DNA of 63,695 bases from Sphingobacteriales bacterium (GCA_016219985.1 JACRJO010000037.1:136251-199945), one strand, 5' to 3'; counted from the first letter of the stretch, positions 26,098 to 34,929 are shown. Program-made: numbers and translations. The notes: a model not told the origin generated them from the letters alone.

Positions 26098-27372
26098 CTA
26101 TGCCGGGGCAACCCCATCCTCTTTTTTATGTTGTATGGCAAACCAGGCGGATAAAAGCAGGGAAGCGATAAAATACCCCGCCAGCAAATACTTCAGTTCC
26201 GCAATCCAGAACCCCGCTCCAAACCAATCCCCCTGCTGGATAATAAAATAAAGTCCGAGGGCGCTACGGGTAAGCTCCCAGTAAACAGCATTGGGGTTAC
26301 GGTCCATCAGTTCGGTGAGCGCATAGACACTCAGGAAAACAAAACCGCCATACCAGTAGATATATGAAGTGTCAATATTGTTTATATAGGCAATATTGCC
26401 AAAAAGATAACTGATGAATAATAAGATCATCGTGAGTTGCACCCAGGCCCAGGCATTGAAAGCGGGGGAGGTCCGGGTATCATATTTTTCGAAATGATAA
26501 ATGTCTTCGATTTTATAAACCGGGTATTTCTCCGCCACATCAGCCGGACGGTAACCGGTATGCCGGAACCAGAGGGTGAATTTATCCGGCCAGTTCCGCG
26601 TGCGCCAGGCATCTTTGATCATCAGCCAGAGGTGCTGGAAATTAATTTTAACGGGGTTCCATGTTTTAGCGGGACGGGTAATGCCATATACCGGCGGCAC
26701 CTCTTTCAGTTCCTCCTGGAACGTGCCAAACAATTTGTCCCAGATGATAAAGATCTGCGAAAGGTTTTTGTCCATGTATTCGGGGTTTACCGCATGGTGT
26801 ACCCGGTGGTGACTGGGGGTAACCAGTATTTTTTCGAGGAATCCCATCCGGTTGATATGCCGGGTATGGTACCAGAACTGGGCAAAGAGTTGCAGGGGAG
26901 CGATGGTGGCAATCACCTGTTCGGGAATACCCAGCAGGGCCGCCGGCAATAATAAGATGGTAAACAAATTAAAAAATGCGGAAATACTTTGCCGCAGGGC
27001 ACAGGCCAGGTTGAATTCCTCACTGCTGTGGTGGATCACATGCAGGTTCCAGAACAGGTTGATCTCATGACTCCAGCGGTGGATCCAGTACCCGTTGAAA
27101 TCAATGATGATAAATGTGAGGATATATACAAGGATGGTATTTTCAATATGGGTCAGCGCCAGGTGGTTCAGCATAAAAGGATAGATCCCGATGGCAATCG
27201 TGACCTCCAGTACGCTTTTCGTTACGTTGGTAATACCCGAACTCAGCGAGGAGATCATGTCCATATTCCGGACCGTGTCGAAGCCCTTTCTCCATCCCCA
27301 GTATTTTTCAAAAAGTACGAGGACGAGAAAGGCTGGCATGGCAATCAATAGTATCTTTCCGTAGGTTTCCAA
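26098..27372 (-). CDS. Sterol desaturase/fatty acid hydroxylase family membrane protein
   Basis: The protein has ~424 aa with several membrane segments. It carries the di-iron histidine clusters of the fatty acid hydroxylase superfamily: HRWSHE, HVIHHSSEEFN and HHRVHHAVN, in that order. Such enzymes insert OH or desaturate lipids at the membrane; the substrate is not readable from sequence. The start is uncertain: the frame opens with TTG at 27372 (ETYGKILLIAMPAF), and the first ATG is at 27339. I keep the longer form because the extra residues look like family N-termini. The C-terminal ~150 residues hold four further hydrophobic helices beyond the hydroxylase core. A repeat-rich region lies upstream. 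Confidence 0.88.
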   Translation of the reverse strand: METYGKILLIAMPAFLVLVLFEKYWGWRKGFDTVRNMDMISSLSSGITNVTKSVLEVTIAIGIYPFMLNHLALTHIENTILVYILTFIIIDFNGYWIHRWSHEINLFWNLHVIHHSSEEFNLACALRQSISAFFNLFTILLLPAALLGIPEQVIATIAPLQLFAQFWYHTRHINRMGFLEKILVTPSHHRVHHAVNPEYMDKNLSQIFIIWDKLFGTFQEELKEVPPVYGITRPAKTWNPVKINFQHLWLMIKDAWRTRNWPDKFTLWFRHTGYRPADVAEKYPVYKIEDIYHFEKYDTRTSPAFNAWAWVQLTMILLFISYLFGNIAYINNIDTSYIYWYGGFVFLSVYALTELMDRNPNAVYWELTRSALGLYFIIQQGDWFGAGFWIAELKYLLAGYFIASLLLSAWFAIQHKKEDGVAPA

Positions 27373-27430
27373 TGGCGGGAGATTGTGGGGCTAATTTAGA
27401 GAAAGAATGGGAGAGTGGGAAATGGGGAAT

Positions 27431-27548
27431 GGGCCTTCTAAGAAACATCTGGAAATCGAGGAGCATATCGTATTCTTTGGGGAGTAGGGATTAGTCAGTA
27501 GTCGGTAGTCAGTAGTCGGTAGTCAGTAGTCGGTAGTCGATAATCGAT
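27431..27548. repeat. Dispersed GTATTC block plus 8-unit heptamer array
   Basis: 27431-27486 carries the dispersed block (cttctaagaaacatctgg ... gcatatcgtattctttgg). 27493-27548 holds eight 7-bp units alternating agtcagt and agtcggt, ending agtcgat, aatcgat. There is no gene in 27373-27959. Confidence 0.8.
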
Positions 27549-27602
27549 GGTTGGGGACTTCAGTAGGCAGTGGGCTGTGGGTGTCTGTATATTTAATTAT
27601 GC

Positions 27603-27951
27603 TTGGAATAGCAAAAGAAACACAACTGGACAACCGGTAAGTTTGACAACAGGCCCCGAAGGGGCCAAACTATATTAGCCCCGGGTGAAACCCGGGGAAG
27701 AAGTCCGGGATGAACCCTGGAGGGGTTCAACATTTGGCAGTTGATCAATAGGGGCAATTTTGGGAACATTATATATGATTGGAATAGCAAAAGAGACCCA
27801 ACTGGACAACCGGTAAGTTTGACAGCAGGCCCCGAAGGGGCCAAACCATATTAGCCCCGGGTGAAACCCGGGGAAGAAGTCCGGGATGAACCCTTGAGGG
27901 GTTCAACATTTGGCAGTTGATCAACAGGGACAATTTTTGGGAATATTATAT
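27603..27951. repeat. Tandem duplication of a ~175-bp unit with three hairpins
   Basis: Unit 1 (27603-27774) and unit 2 (27779-27951) are about 95% identical by eye. Each contains three hairpins: aggccccgaaggggcc, ccccgggtgaaacccgggg and gaaccc..gaggggttc. Unit 2 ends 8 bp before the hydroxyproline epimerase start, so the leader RNA would be highly structured. It could act as a leader or spacer element; function unknown. Confidence 0.8.
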
Positions 27952-27959
27952 TTATTGAC

Positions 27960-28970
27960 ATGGCTAAACATATTTTCGATTGCATCGATGGACATACCTG
28001 TGGTAACCCCGTACGCCTGGTAAAGCAGGGCGGGCCGGCGCTGGAAGGAAGGAACATGAGTGAGAAACGCCAGCATTTTCTCCGGGAGTATGACTGGATA
28101 CGCACCGGGCTGATGTTTGAACCCCGGGGACATGATATGATGAGCGGCAGCATCCTCTACCCGCCGCATGACCCGGCCAACGATATTGCTGTGCTCTTTA
28201 TTGAAACCAGTGGCTGCCTGCCCATGTGCGGACATGGCAGCATTGGTACGATCACTATTGGAATAGAAGAAGGATTGATACAGCCCAAAGTACCTGGCGT
28301 GGTGCGGATGGAAACACCGGCGGGACTGGTGATGATTGCATATACATTATCTGCAGATACCGGGAAAGTTACCAGTGTAAAACTCACGAATGTCCCGGCC
28401 TTCCTGCATTCGGCAGGACTGACCGTTCAATGCCCGGAATTGGGAGAGCTAATCATTGATGTGGCCTATGGCGGGAATTTTTATGCGATTGTGGATGTGC
28501 AGGAACATTTCAAAGGGCTCGAACAGTATGCGGCAGATAAACTGATTGCCTGGGCCCGGGAGTTGAGGAAAAACATCAATGCGAAGTACCAATTTGTACA
28601 CCCGGAAGACCCGACGATCAGCGGTTGTTCTCATATTCTCTGGACGGGAGCAGTACTGGATAAGACCTCCACCGCCCGGAATGCTGTCTTCTACGGTGAA
28701 AAAGCGATTGACCGTTCCCCCTGCGGTACCGGCACCAGCGCCCGGATGGCGCAATGGTATGCCAGGGGAAAACTGAAAAAGGGAGACGAATTTATTCATG
28801 AAAGTATCATTGGCAGTAAATTCACCGGGCGTATTGAAGAAGAACTGACTGTTAACGGGAAACCGGCCATTCGCCCCTCCGTGGAAGGCTGGGCTAAGAT
28901 CTACGGCTATAATACGATCTGGATCGACCGGGAGGATGATCCGTACGCGTATGGGTTTCAGGTGTTGTGA
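27960..28970 (+). CDS. 4-hydroxyproline 2-epimerase (proline racemase family)
   Basis: The protein has 336 aa. Both catalytic cysteines are visible: Cys90 in LPMCGHGSIGT and Cys255 in DRSPCGTGTSARMA. This marks a two-base epimerase and excludes the Ser/Thr-containing dehydratase branch of the family. The CIDGHTCGNPVR start is typical of hydroxyproline epimerases. It interconverts trans-4-hydroxy-L-proline and cis-4-hydroxy-D-proline in the cytoplasm. The D-amino-acid dehydrogenase gene follows 280 bp downstream on the same strand, and the deaminase and semialdehyde dehydrogenase lie at 16.6-19.5 kb. The start codon follows a repeated hairpin unit. Confidence 0.93.
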   Translation: MAKHIFDCIDGHTCGNPVRLVKQGGPALEGRNMSEKRQHFLREYDWIRTGLMFEPRGHDMMSGSILYPPHDPANDIAVLFIETSGCLPMCGHGSIGTITIGIEEGLIQPKVPGVVRMETPAGLVMIAYTLSADTGKVTSVKLTNVPAFLHSAGLTVQCPELGELIIDVAYGGNFYAIVDVQEHFKGLEQYAADKLIAWARELRKNINAKYQFVHPEDPTISGCSHILWTGAVLDKTSTARNAVFYGEKAIDRSPCGTGTSARMAQWYARGKLKKGDEFIHESIIGSKFTGRIEEELTVNGKPAIRPSVEGWAKIYGYNTIWIDREDDPYAYGFQVL

Positions 28971-28980
28971 GGAGGGGAAT

Positions 28981-29073
28981 GGGGCGTTCTAAGGGACAGT
29001 TTGGAATTGAATTGGCTTATCGTATTCTTTGGGGGGGTAGTCGGTAGTCATTAGTCGGTAGTCAGTAGTCTGT
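28981..29073. repeat. Dispersed GTATTC block followed by heptamer array
   Basis: 28981-29038 is another copy of the dispersed block (gttctaagg ... cttatcgtattctttggg). 29039-29073 holds five 7-bp units of agtcggt type. They sit between the epimerase and dehydrogenase genes. Confidence 0.75.
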
Positions 29074-29136
29074 GTTTAAAGTGAGGTACCGGCTATAAAG
29101 TGATTTTTCCCGCTATAGGCTTTTTTACTTTTGACT

Positions 29137-29166
29137 CCCGCCTGCGCTAAAGCTTCGGTGGGCAGG
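29137..29166. repeat. 30-bp hairpin repeat, reverse-oriented copy
   Basis: cccgcctgcgctaaagcttc followed by ggtgggcagg is the reverse complement of the family at 17842-17871, with small changes. It lies upstream of the dehydrogenase gene. Confidence 0.65.
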
Positions 29167-29250
29167 TTTGACTTCTTTATCACATTTCTAACAGAAGCCG
29201 AAGCTGTATTTTTAAAAACTGCTTTCAGAATCGAAAAAATATAAGAAGAA

Positions 29251-30504
29251 ATGAGTAAGGTGATCATTATTGGAGGGGGCATCATCGGGCTGAGTTCCGC
29301 CCTGTATTTACGGAAATCGGGCTGGGATGTAACCGTGATCGATAAGGGCGATTTCCTGGATAATTGTTCGTACGGGAATGCCGGCTATATCTGCCCCTCT
29401 CATTTTATTCCCATGGCCACGCCGGGCATTGTGAAGCAAGGGTTGAAGTGGATGTGGAATTCGAAGAGCCCTTTTTATGTACAGCCGCGACTGGATCTCA
29501 GCCTGGTCAGCTGGGGACTGAAGTTTATGCGCAGCGCCAATCCGGAAAAAGTGGAAGCGGCGGCCGTGCCCTTGCGGGATATTGCTCTACTCAGTAAAAA
29601 GGAATACGAGCAATGGACCCGGGTACCCGGCTTACAGTTCGCCTATGAGCACAAAGGGCTGATTGAAATATTTCAAACGCAGGAAGCAGCGGATCATGCG
29701 GTTCATACACTGGAGAAAGCCCATCGGCTGGGCTTGCAGGATACCGTTATGCTCAGTAAGGAAGAACTGGACCAACTGGAACCGCAGACAAGGATCCATG
29801 CGATCGGCGCCTTATTTTTTAAAGGGGATGCGCATTGCTATCCCAATAAACTCATGCAGCAGTTGCTGGTCCACTTAAGAGATGCCGGGGTAGCGTTTGT
29901 AAAGAACACAGAAGTGACCGGTTTTGAAACGGGAGGCGGGAGGATCAAAAAAATTATTGCGGGGGATCAGTCTTTTGAAGCCGATGAGATCGTACTGGCT
30001 ACCGGTTCCTGGAGCCGGCAGACCGCAAAGCTCCTGGGACTGAAGATCCCGATGATGCCCGGCCGGGGCTATTCTGTTACACTGGAAAATTCCCCGTATA
30101 AAATCAATTATCCTTCCATACTGGTGGAGGGAAGAGTGGCCATGACACCAATGGATGGGAATAAAATACGGTTTGGCGGCACCATGGAAATCACATCACA
30201 TAAAACAGCCCCACGGATGAGCAGGGTACAGGGAATCCTCGATGCGGTGAAACGCTATTACCCGGAATTTGATGTGCCCCTGCCGGCAATAGAAAACACC
30301 TGGTATGGTTACCGGCCCTGTTCTGCTGACGGGCTGCCCTATATCGGCCGGGTAAAAAAATACAATAATCTTACGGTAGCCACCGGTCACTCCATGCTGG
30401 GACTGAGCCTCGGAGCCGGCACGGGCAAACTGGTAAATGAACTGGTGAACCGGGTGCCTGCAAGCATGGACTTGCGGCCTTTTGCGGTGGAGCGGTTCGG
30501 GTAA
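29251..30504 (+). CDS. FAD-dependent D-amino-acid (D-hydroxyproline) dehydrogenase
   Basis: The protein has 417 aa of the DAO/DadA family. An N-terminal Rossmann FAD motif GGGIIG (residues 8-13) is followed by Asp/Lys at the end of strand 2 (TVIDKGDFLDNCSYGNAGYICPSH). The C-terminal GLSLGAGTGKLV is the second flavin-contact region. DadA-type enzymes oxidise D-amino acids to imino acids. With the epimerase just upstream, the substrate is most likely cis-4-hydroxy-D-proline, yielding pyrroline-4-hydroxy-2-carboxylate (inference from context). No partner subunits of a multi-subunit dehydrogenase are nearby. Confidence 0.9.
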   Translation: MSKVIIIGGGIIGLSSALYLRKSGWDVTVIDKGDFLDNCSYGNAGYICPSHFIPMATPGIVKQGLKWMWNSKSPFYVQPRLDLSLVSWGLKFMRSANPEKVEAAAVPLRDIALLSKKEYEQWTRVPGLQFAYEHKGLIEIFQTQEAADHAVHTLEKAHRLGLQDTVMLSKEELDQLEPQTRIHAIGALFFKGDAHCYPNKLMQQLLVHLRDAGVAFVKNTEVTGFETGGGRIKKIIAGDQSFEADEIVLATGSWSRQTAKLLGLKIPMMPGRGYSVTLENSPYKINYPSILVEGRVAMTPMDGNKIRFGGTMEITSHKTAPRMSRVQGILDAVKRYYPEFDVPLPAIENTWYGYRPCSADGLPYIGRVKKYNNLTVATGHSMLGLSLGAGTGKLVNELVNRVPASMDLRPFAVERFG

Positions 30505-30611
30505 TAGTTTTACATAGCAGGCGCATAGAGCCACATAGTTATTCACAGAGAACAGTATTAAAATTTTCATGCAGGCCTGTGTGCAACCTGTTGTGACACT
30601 ATGTACCTGTG

Positions 30612-30655
30612 CCTGCCTGCTCGCCTTGTTGCGAAGCGGGCCGGCAAGGCAGGTG
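30612..30655. repeat. Palindromic repeat upstream of the 99-bp element
   Basis: cctgcctgctcgccttgttg ... ggcaaggcagg has complementary outer and inner arms (cctgcct/aggcagg, gccttg/caaggc). It directly precedes the second 99-bp element. Confidence 0.5.
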
Positions 30656-30657
30656 TT

Positions 30658-30756
30658 ATACCGACGAGACATTAAAATTACATGGATCGGCCGGTGCTAA
30701 TGTCTGTCGGTATAATACCGGGAATAATCACTGCAAAACTAATGTCTGAAAGGTAT
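30658..30756. repeat. 99-bp dispersed element with inverted-repeat ends, copy 2
   Basis: Identical to 8606-8704 and in the same orientation. It lies 139 bp before bshC, again upstream of a gene. Sequence on either side differs from copy 1 immediately at both ends. Confidence 0.75.
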
Positions 30757-30895
30757 TAAGCTATTCTTCTCCCGCATATCACACCCTCTCCGGGGGACGG
30801 AAAACGCAATAATTTCTTAAAATTTCCTTCCTTTACTCCGTCCATGGAACAAGGGCCTTATCTCTGCCCCGGACTTCTTATTTTTACAATTGCGT

Positions 30896-32497
30896 ATGAA
30901 CTTTACCTCTACCCGCATTCCTTACCGGCAAACAGGCGCTTTCTCCCGCATCGTGGTGGATTATATTGACCAGGCGGAAGCATTGCGGCCATTTTATGGA
31001 GAAGCGCTTTCCCTGCAGGGACTAACCAGTGCCATTGAGAACCGCAAGGGCTTTCCGGGTCACCGGGAACTGCTGGTGCAGGAATTGAAAAAGCAATACG
31101 AGGGAGTGGTGGTCACAGAAATGGTTCAGCGGAATATGGAGTCCCTGTTGTCGGCCAACACATTTACCATCACCACGGCTCATCAGAATAATATTTTTAC
31201 CGGCCCTCTTTATTTTATTTATAAGATCCTCCATGCCATCAAGCTGGCGGATACGCTGAAGACTACCCTGCCCGCTTATCATTTTGTCCCGGTGTTTTAT
31301 ATCGGCTCCGAAGATGCCGACCTGGAAGAACTCAACCATACCCGGGTGGGGGAGGAAGAGCTGACCTGGGCCACGAAACAGAAAGGAGCGGTTGGCCGGA
31401 TGAAATTGGATAAACCTTTCATGGAGCTGATCAGCCGTATGGAAGGCCAGTTAGCCGTACTCCCTTATGGTCGCGAAATCATTTCCCTGCTGCGGTCCTG
31501 TTATAAGGAAGGGGTCACGCTCCAGGAAGCTACATTCCGTTTTGTAAATGCCCTGTTTGCTGAATATGGATTACTGGTCCTGCTGCCCGATAACCCGGCA
31601 CTGAAAAGAACCATGATCCCGGTCTTCCGGGAAGAGCTGCTTCAGCAGCCGTCGGCGGCGATCATTGGGAAAACGGCGGCAGCACTGGAACAGGCAGGAT
31701 ATAAGGTACAGGCCAGCGCAAGGGAGATCAATTTATTTTACCTAAAAGGGGATATCCGCAACCGGATTGAGAAAAAAGGGGAGCGCTACCAGGTGGTGGA
31801 TACGAATATCCGGTTTACGGAAGCGGAAATACTGGCGGAACTCGAACAGCACCCTGGGCATTTCAGTCCCAATGTGATCCTGCGCGGATTGTACGAGGAA
31901 ACCATCCTGCCCAATATTGCCTTTATCGGGGGTGGGGGAGAAACTGCATACTGGTTGCAGCTGAAAGAACTGTTTGCCCGTTATTCAGTGCCTTTCCCTG
32001 TATTGGTGCTTCGCAATTCATTCCTTGTAGTGGAGACGAAGTGGCAGGAAGCCGCCCGGAAAATGGGTTATACGATCGAAGATTTTTTCCAGGGAGAAGA
32101 AAAGCTGCTGAACAGGCTGGTGGAAAAGGAAAGCCCGAACGGGACTACGCTGAACGGATCCCTCGACAAACTGGAGGCGCTGTATGATTTGGTTAAAAAA
32201 CAGGCGGCAGCAGTCGATCATTCCCTCGAAAAACATGTGGAAGCGCTCAAATTAAAAACCGTGTACCGGTTGCAGGAATTAGAAAAGAAAATGCTGCGGG
32301 CGGAGAAAAGAAAATTCGGGGATCAGCAGCGGCAGATACAGGCTGTGAGAAAACACCTGTTCCCGGGCAATGGCCTGCAGGAACGTACGGATAATATCAG
32401 CTATTATTATGCGAAGTGGGGGCCCGGCTTCCTGCGAAAATTGTATGAAGCGTCCTTAAGCCTGGAGCAGGAATTTGTGATCCTGCAGGAATCCTAA
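30896..32497 (+). CDS. bshC: Putative cysteine ligase BshC (bacillithiol biosynthesis)
   Basis: The protein has 533 aa from ATG 30896; the frame also opens at TTG 30890. It is recognised by the family-typical stretches TTAHQNNIFTGPLYFIYKIL, VPVFYIGSEDADLEELNH and ILPNIAFIGGGGETAYWLQL, and by a C-terminal coiled-coil (~430-500). BshC adds cysteine to glucosaminyl-malate in the last step of bacillithiol synthesis. bshB1 (56.3 kb) and a bacillithiol-transferase-like gene (46.9 kb) are also in the window; bshA is not. It converges on purE, with which its last four bases overlap. Confidence 0.93.
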   Translation: MNFTSTRIPYRQTGAFSRIVVDYIDQAEALRPFYGEALSLQGLTSAIENRKGFPGHRELLVQELKKQYEGVVVTEMVQRNMESLLSANTFTITTAHQNNIFTGPLYFIYKILHAIKLADTLKTTLPAYHFVPVFYIGSEDADLEELNHTRVGEEELTWATKQKGAVGRMKLDKPFMELISRMEGQLAVLPYGREIISLLRSCYKEGVTLQEATFRFVNALFAEYGLLVLLPDNPALKRTMIPVFREELLQQPSAAIIGKTAAALEQAGYKVQASAREINLFYLKGDIRNRIEKKGERYQVVDTNIRFTEAEILAELEQHPGHFSPNVILRGLYEETILPNIAFIGGGGETAYWLQLKELFARYSVPFPVLVLRNSFLVVETKWQEAARKMGYTIEDFFQGEEKLLNRLVEKESPNGTTLNGSLDKLEALYDLVKKQAAAVDHSLEKHVEALKLKTVYRLQELEKKMLRAEKRKFGDQQRQIQAVRKHLFPGNGLQERTDNISYYYAKWGPGFLRKLYEASLSLEQEFVILQES

Positions 32498-33060
32498 TCA
32501 AATTTATTTTCCCAGCCTTCCTGTTTCAGCTTCTCCACTTTTTCAATCACCTCGTTGTTCATATTATTCTTGTAAGCGGCAATTTTCAGGGCGATCTCTT
32601 CATCAAAAGTGCCGAGTATTTCCGCGGCCAGGATACCGGCGTTTTTGGCGGCATTCAGGGCCACTGTACCGACGGGCACCCCATTGGGCATCTGGAGAAT
32701 GGACAAAACGGAATCCCAGCCATCAATGGAATTAGAGGATTTGATCGGAACGCCGATCACGGGAAGGGTGGTTACTGATGCGACCATACCCGGTAAATGG
32801 GCGGCGCCGCCGGCCCCGGCAATAATTACTTTCAGCCCGCGTTCCCGGGCTTTTTCCGCATACTCGATCATACGGTGCGGGGTGCGGTGGGCCGAAACCA
32901 CGGTTACTTCATGCGAAATGCCAAACTGTTTCAGTATGTCTGCCGCAGCCTGCATAACATGGAGATCGCTGTCGCTTCCCATAATAATTCCAACTAAAGT
33001 AGTTTGTAGCCTGCCTGACGGACAGGCAGGTTGGTAGTTTGTTGTTTGTAGTTCACTCAT
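32494..33060 (-). CDS. purE: N5-carboxyaminoimidazole ribonucleotide mutase, with repeat-encoded N-terminus
   Basis: PurE converts N5-CAIR to CAIR in purine synthesis. The core is typical: VGIIMGSDSDLHVMQ, VSAHRTPHRM and GAGGAAHLPGMVAS. The ATG at 33060 gives about 20 residues (MSELQTTNYQPACPSGRLQT) before the core, encoded by the 21-bp palindrome and 'actacaaac' heptamer-like sequence. Normally only a few residues precede VGIIMGS. No other ATG lies between, except the one inside the motif. The start overlaps the end of the four-helix-bundle gene by 8 bp, so translation is probably coupled. purK lies separately at 39.3 kb. Confidence 0.93.
   Translation of the reverse strand: MSELQTTNYQPACPSGRLQTTLVGIIMGSDSDLHVMQAAADILKQFGISHEVTVVSAHRTPHRMIEYAEKARERGLKVIIAGAGGAAHLPGMVASVTTLPVIGVPIKSSNSIDGWDSVLSILQMPNGVPVGTVALNAAKNAGILAAEILGTFDEEIALKIAAYKNNMNNEVIEKVEKLKQEGWENKFD
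33010..33030. repeat. 21-bp palindrome, copy 2, inside the purE reading frame
   Basis: CCTGCCTG-acgga-CAGGCAGG. It encodes part of the N-terminal extension of PurE, in frame and without a stop. Confidence 0.75.
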
Positions 33061-33460
33061 CCTTAGATCTGGTTTTAAATTTCTGCCCCCTGATCCCGGA
33101 TTGATTCAAATAATTAATGAAACCAGTGATCATCCGGGTCAGTTCGTCTGCTAAACTATACAATTCTTCGAAAACTAAAGCAGGGATATATTTATTATCC
33201 AGGCACCGGTACAACTGGGATTTCAATTCGCCGGTTTCACCTTTGGCAATGCTCAATGCATTTTTAAACTCATTCTTTCCGCCCCGTTCAAATCCTTCGG
33301 CTATATTATCCATTATGGATCCGCAACTTCCGCGTATCTGGTCCCTGAGCCTGTAGTCCGTTGAAACCGGTTCTTTGTAAGTGATAGGGTAAACTTTCTG
33401 GCTTAGCAACCTGGCCTTTTGCCAGATTTGTAAGTCCTCAAATTTCTGAATAGTAGGCAT
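33053..33460 (-). CDS. Four-helix-bundle protein (S23/IVS family)
   Basis: The protein has 135 aa from ATG 33460. It shows the family pattern FEDLQIWQKAR near the start, then DQIRGSCGSIMDNIAEGFERGGKNEF and a last helix with SLADELTRMI. Relatives are encoded within 23S rRNA intervening sequences of some bacteria, but in Bacteroidota they are common free-standing genes of unknown function. The gene is flanked by heptamer repeats on both sides, and its end overlaps the purE start. It may be a mobile or recently inserted unit (inference). Confidence 0.88.
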   Translation of the reverse strand: MPTIQKFEDLQIWQKARLLSQKVYPITYKEPVSTDYRLRDQIRGSCGSIMDNIAEGFERGGKNEFKNALSIAKGETGELKSQLYRCLDNKYIPALVFEELYSLADELTRMITGFINYLNQSGIRGQKFKTRSKDE

Positions 33461-33519
33461 AAAATAAGGTTTGTGTAAATCTAACAAAACAAACCATAAT
33501 TTTAACCGGTTGTCTCCCG

Positions 33520-33587
33520 AACTACAAACTACAAACTACAAACTACAAACTACAAACTACAAACTACAAACTACAGACTACAAACTA
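33520..33587. repeat. Heptamer tandem repeat (aactaca, ~9.7 units)
   Basis: This is a nearly perfect run of aactaca units. Its end overlaps the stop codon of the tolC-like gene (33585-33587). It is the longest heptamer array in the window. Confidence 0.9.
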
Positions 33588-34916
33588 TTTAACCAACTCC
33601 CCTTTCAGCCTCATCAACTCTGTCTCCGCCAGCCTGGCATTGTACCGGGCCGCAATCAGCCGGTTATAGGCCTGTTGTAAACTCAGCTGGGCTTCCTTCA
33701 GCTGGATCAGGGTGGTGGAATTGAGTTTGTACACCTGCAGCACAATGTTCACATTTTCCCGGGCCAGTTTGATATTTTCTTCTTCCAGCGCCAGGGCTTT
33801 CTTCTGCTGTTCATAGTCTTTGTAGGCATTGATCACATTCAGGCTGATCAGCGATTTCTGGTTGTCGTACAGCAATTGCTGGTAACTGATATCGAGCTGT
33901 GCCTGCCGGATCTGCCGCTGTACATTAAAACGGTTGAAAATGGGAATACTCGCGGTGAAACCGTAGTTAAAGCCCGTATTGCGGCTGAAGAGCGGCTGAA
34001 AAGGATTGACGACCGCCTTGTTATCCGACTTGCTGAAATTATAATTGGAATTAAAGGCAACCGTTGGAAAACGTTCGGCCCTTCTTTCTTTCAGGGTCAG
34101 CCGGGCAATATCCATATTCTTTTTGGCCAGCAGCAGGAGGGGGTTGGTGGATTCGAGGCCTTCCTGTACTTCTCCTAAACTGAGCCCGGTATTGATCGGG
34201 ATAGAATCGCTGACTTCATAGAAAACGGAGGGATTATTCTTCCCGTTTGCCACCGTGCCATACATCAGCTGGTTCAGTATTTCTTTTTGCTGGTCGATCG
34301 CATTCATCTGTTCCAGCTTCAGGGCTTTCTGTGCATTCAGGTCCACCTTGCTCTGCAGTACATCCGGTTTGGTGCCAACGCCGATATCCAGTTTGTATTC
34401 GGCCAGTTTTACCCGTTCTTCATTGATGGAGATCTGCTCGTCAATGGCTTTCACCTGTTGTTTCAGGCGGGCGATATTATAATAGGTGTTGATCACATCC
34501 GCTACGGTATTTACCACCTGGTTTTTGATCCCCAGTTCCCCGAGTTTGACAAATTCCGCGGCTTTATCCCGGGTGGCAAACATTTTCATGCCGTCGAACA
34601 GGGTCCAGTTCAGCGACACGGAAGCCACGAGGCTGGAGGATTTAACACCCTTCCGTTCGCGGGTGGTGCCATCGGAAAATTTTTGCAACTGGTCGTTATT
34701 GTTGAACGTGATCCCGGTATTGGCATTCAACGTGGGGTAGAGGGCGGCATTCCGGTAGGAGTTGTTCAGCCAGGCTACCTGGGAATCATTTTTTGACAAC
34801 CGGATATCATAGTTGTTTTCGAGGGCAGTGGCAATGGCTTCTTCGAGGGGAAGCAACCGTTGGGCCGTTGCTGAAAAACCGGCCAGTAAAAGGAAAGGAA
34901 GAACATAACATTTCAT
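33585..34916 (-). CDS. TolC-family outer-membrane efflux protein
   Basis: The protein has 443 aa from ATG 34916, followed by signal peptide MKCYVLPFLLLAGFSATAQ; the longer frame from 34991 lacks one. It has the two repeated OEP domains with long amphipathic helices (for example LLPLEEAIATALENNYDIRLSKND and a C-terminal LKEAQLSLQQAYNRLIAARYN). It forms the outer-membrane channel of a tripartite pump with the RND permease, which ends 13 bp upstream, and the fusion protein beyond it. The stop codon lies inside a heptamer repeat. Confidence 0.93.
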   Translation of the reverse strand: MKCYVLPFLLLAGFSATAQRLLPLEEAIATALENNYDIRLSKNDSQVAWLNNSYRNAALYPTLNANTGITFNNNDQLQKFSDGTTRERKGVKSSSLVASVSLNWTLFDGMKMFATRDKAAEFVKLGELGIKNQVVNTVADVINTYYNIARLKQQVKAIDEQISINEERVKLAEYKLDIGVGTKPDVLQSKVDLNAQKALKLEQMNAIDQQKEILNQLMYGTVANGKNNPSVFYEVSDSIPINTGLSLGEVQEGLESTNPLLLLAKKNMDIARLTLKERRAERFPTVAFNSNYNFSKSDNKAVVNPFQPLFSRNTGFNYGFTASIPIFNRFNVQRQIRQAQLDISYQQLLYDNQKSLISLNVINAYKDYEQQKKALALEEENIKLARENVNIVLQVYKLNSTTLIQLKEAQLSLQQAYNRLIAARYNARLAETELMRLKGELVK

Positions 34917-34929
34917 AGTGTCATACCAA

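Noticed and set aside
27595..28235. Minus-strand ORFs over the duplicated hairpin unit and epimerase gene
   Set aside because: They arise from the repeat and from the antisense of the epimerase gene; there is no supporting promoter or family match.
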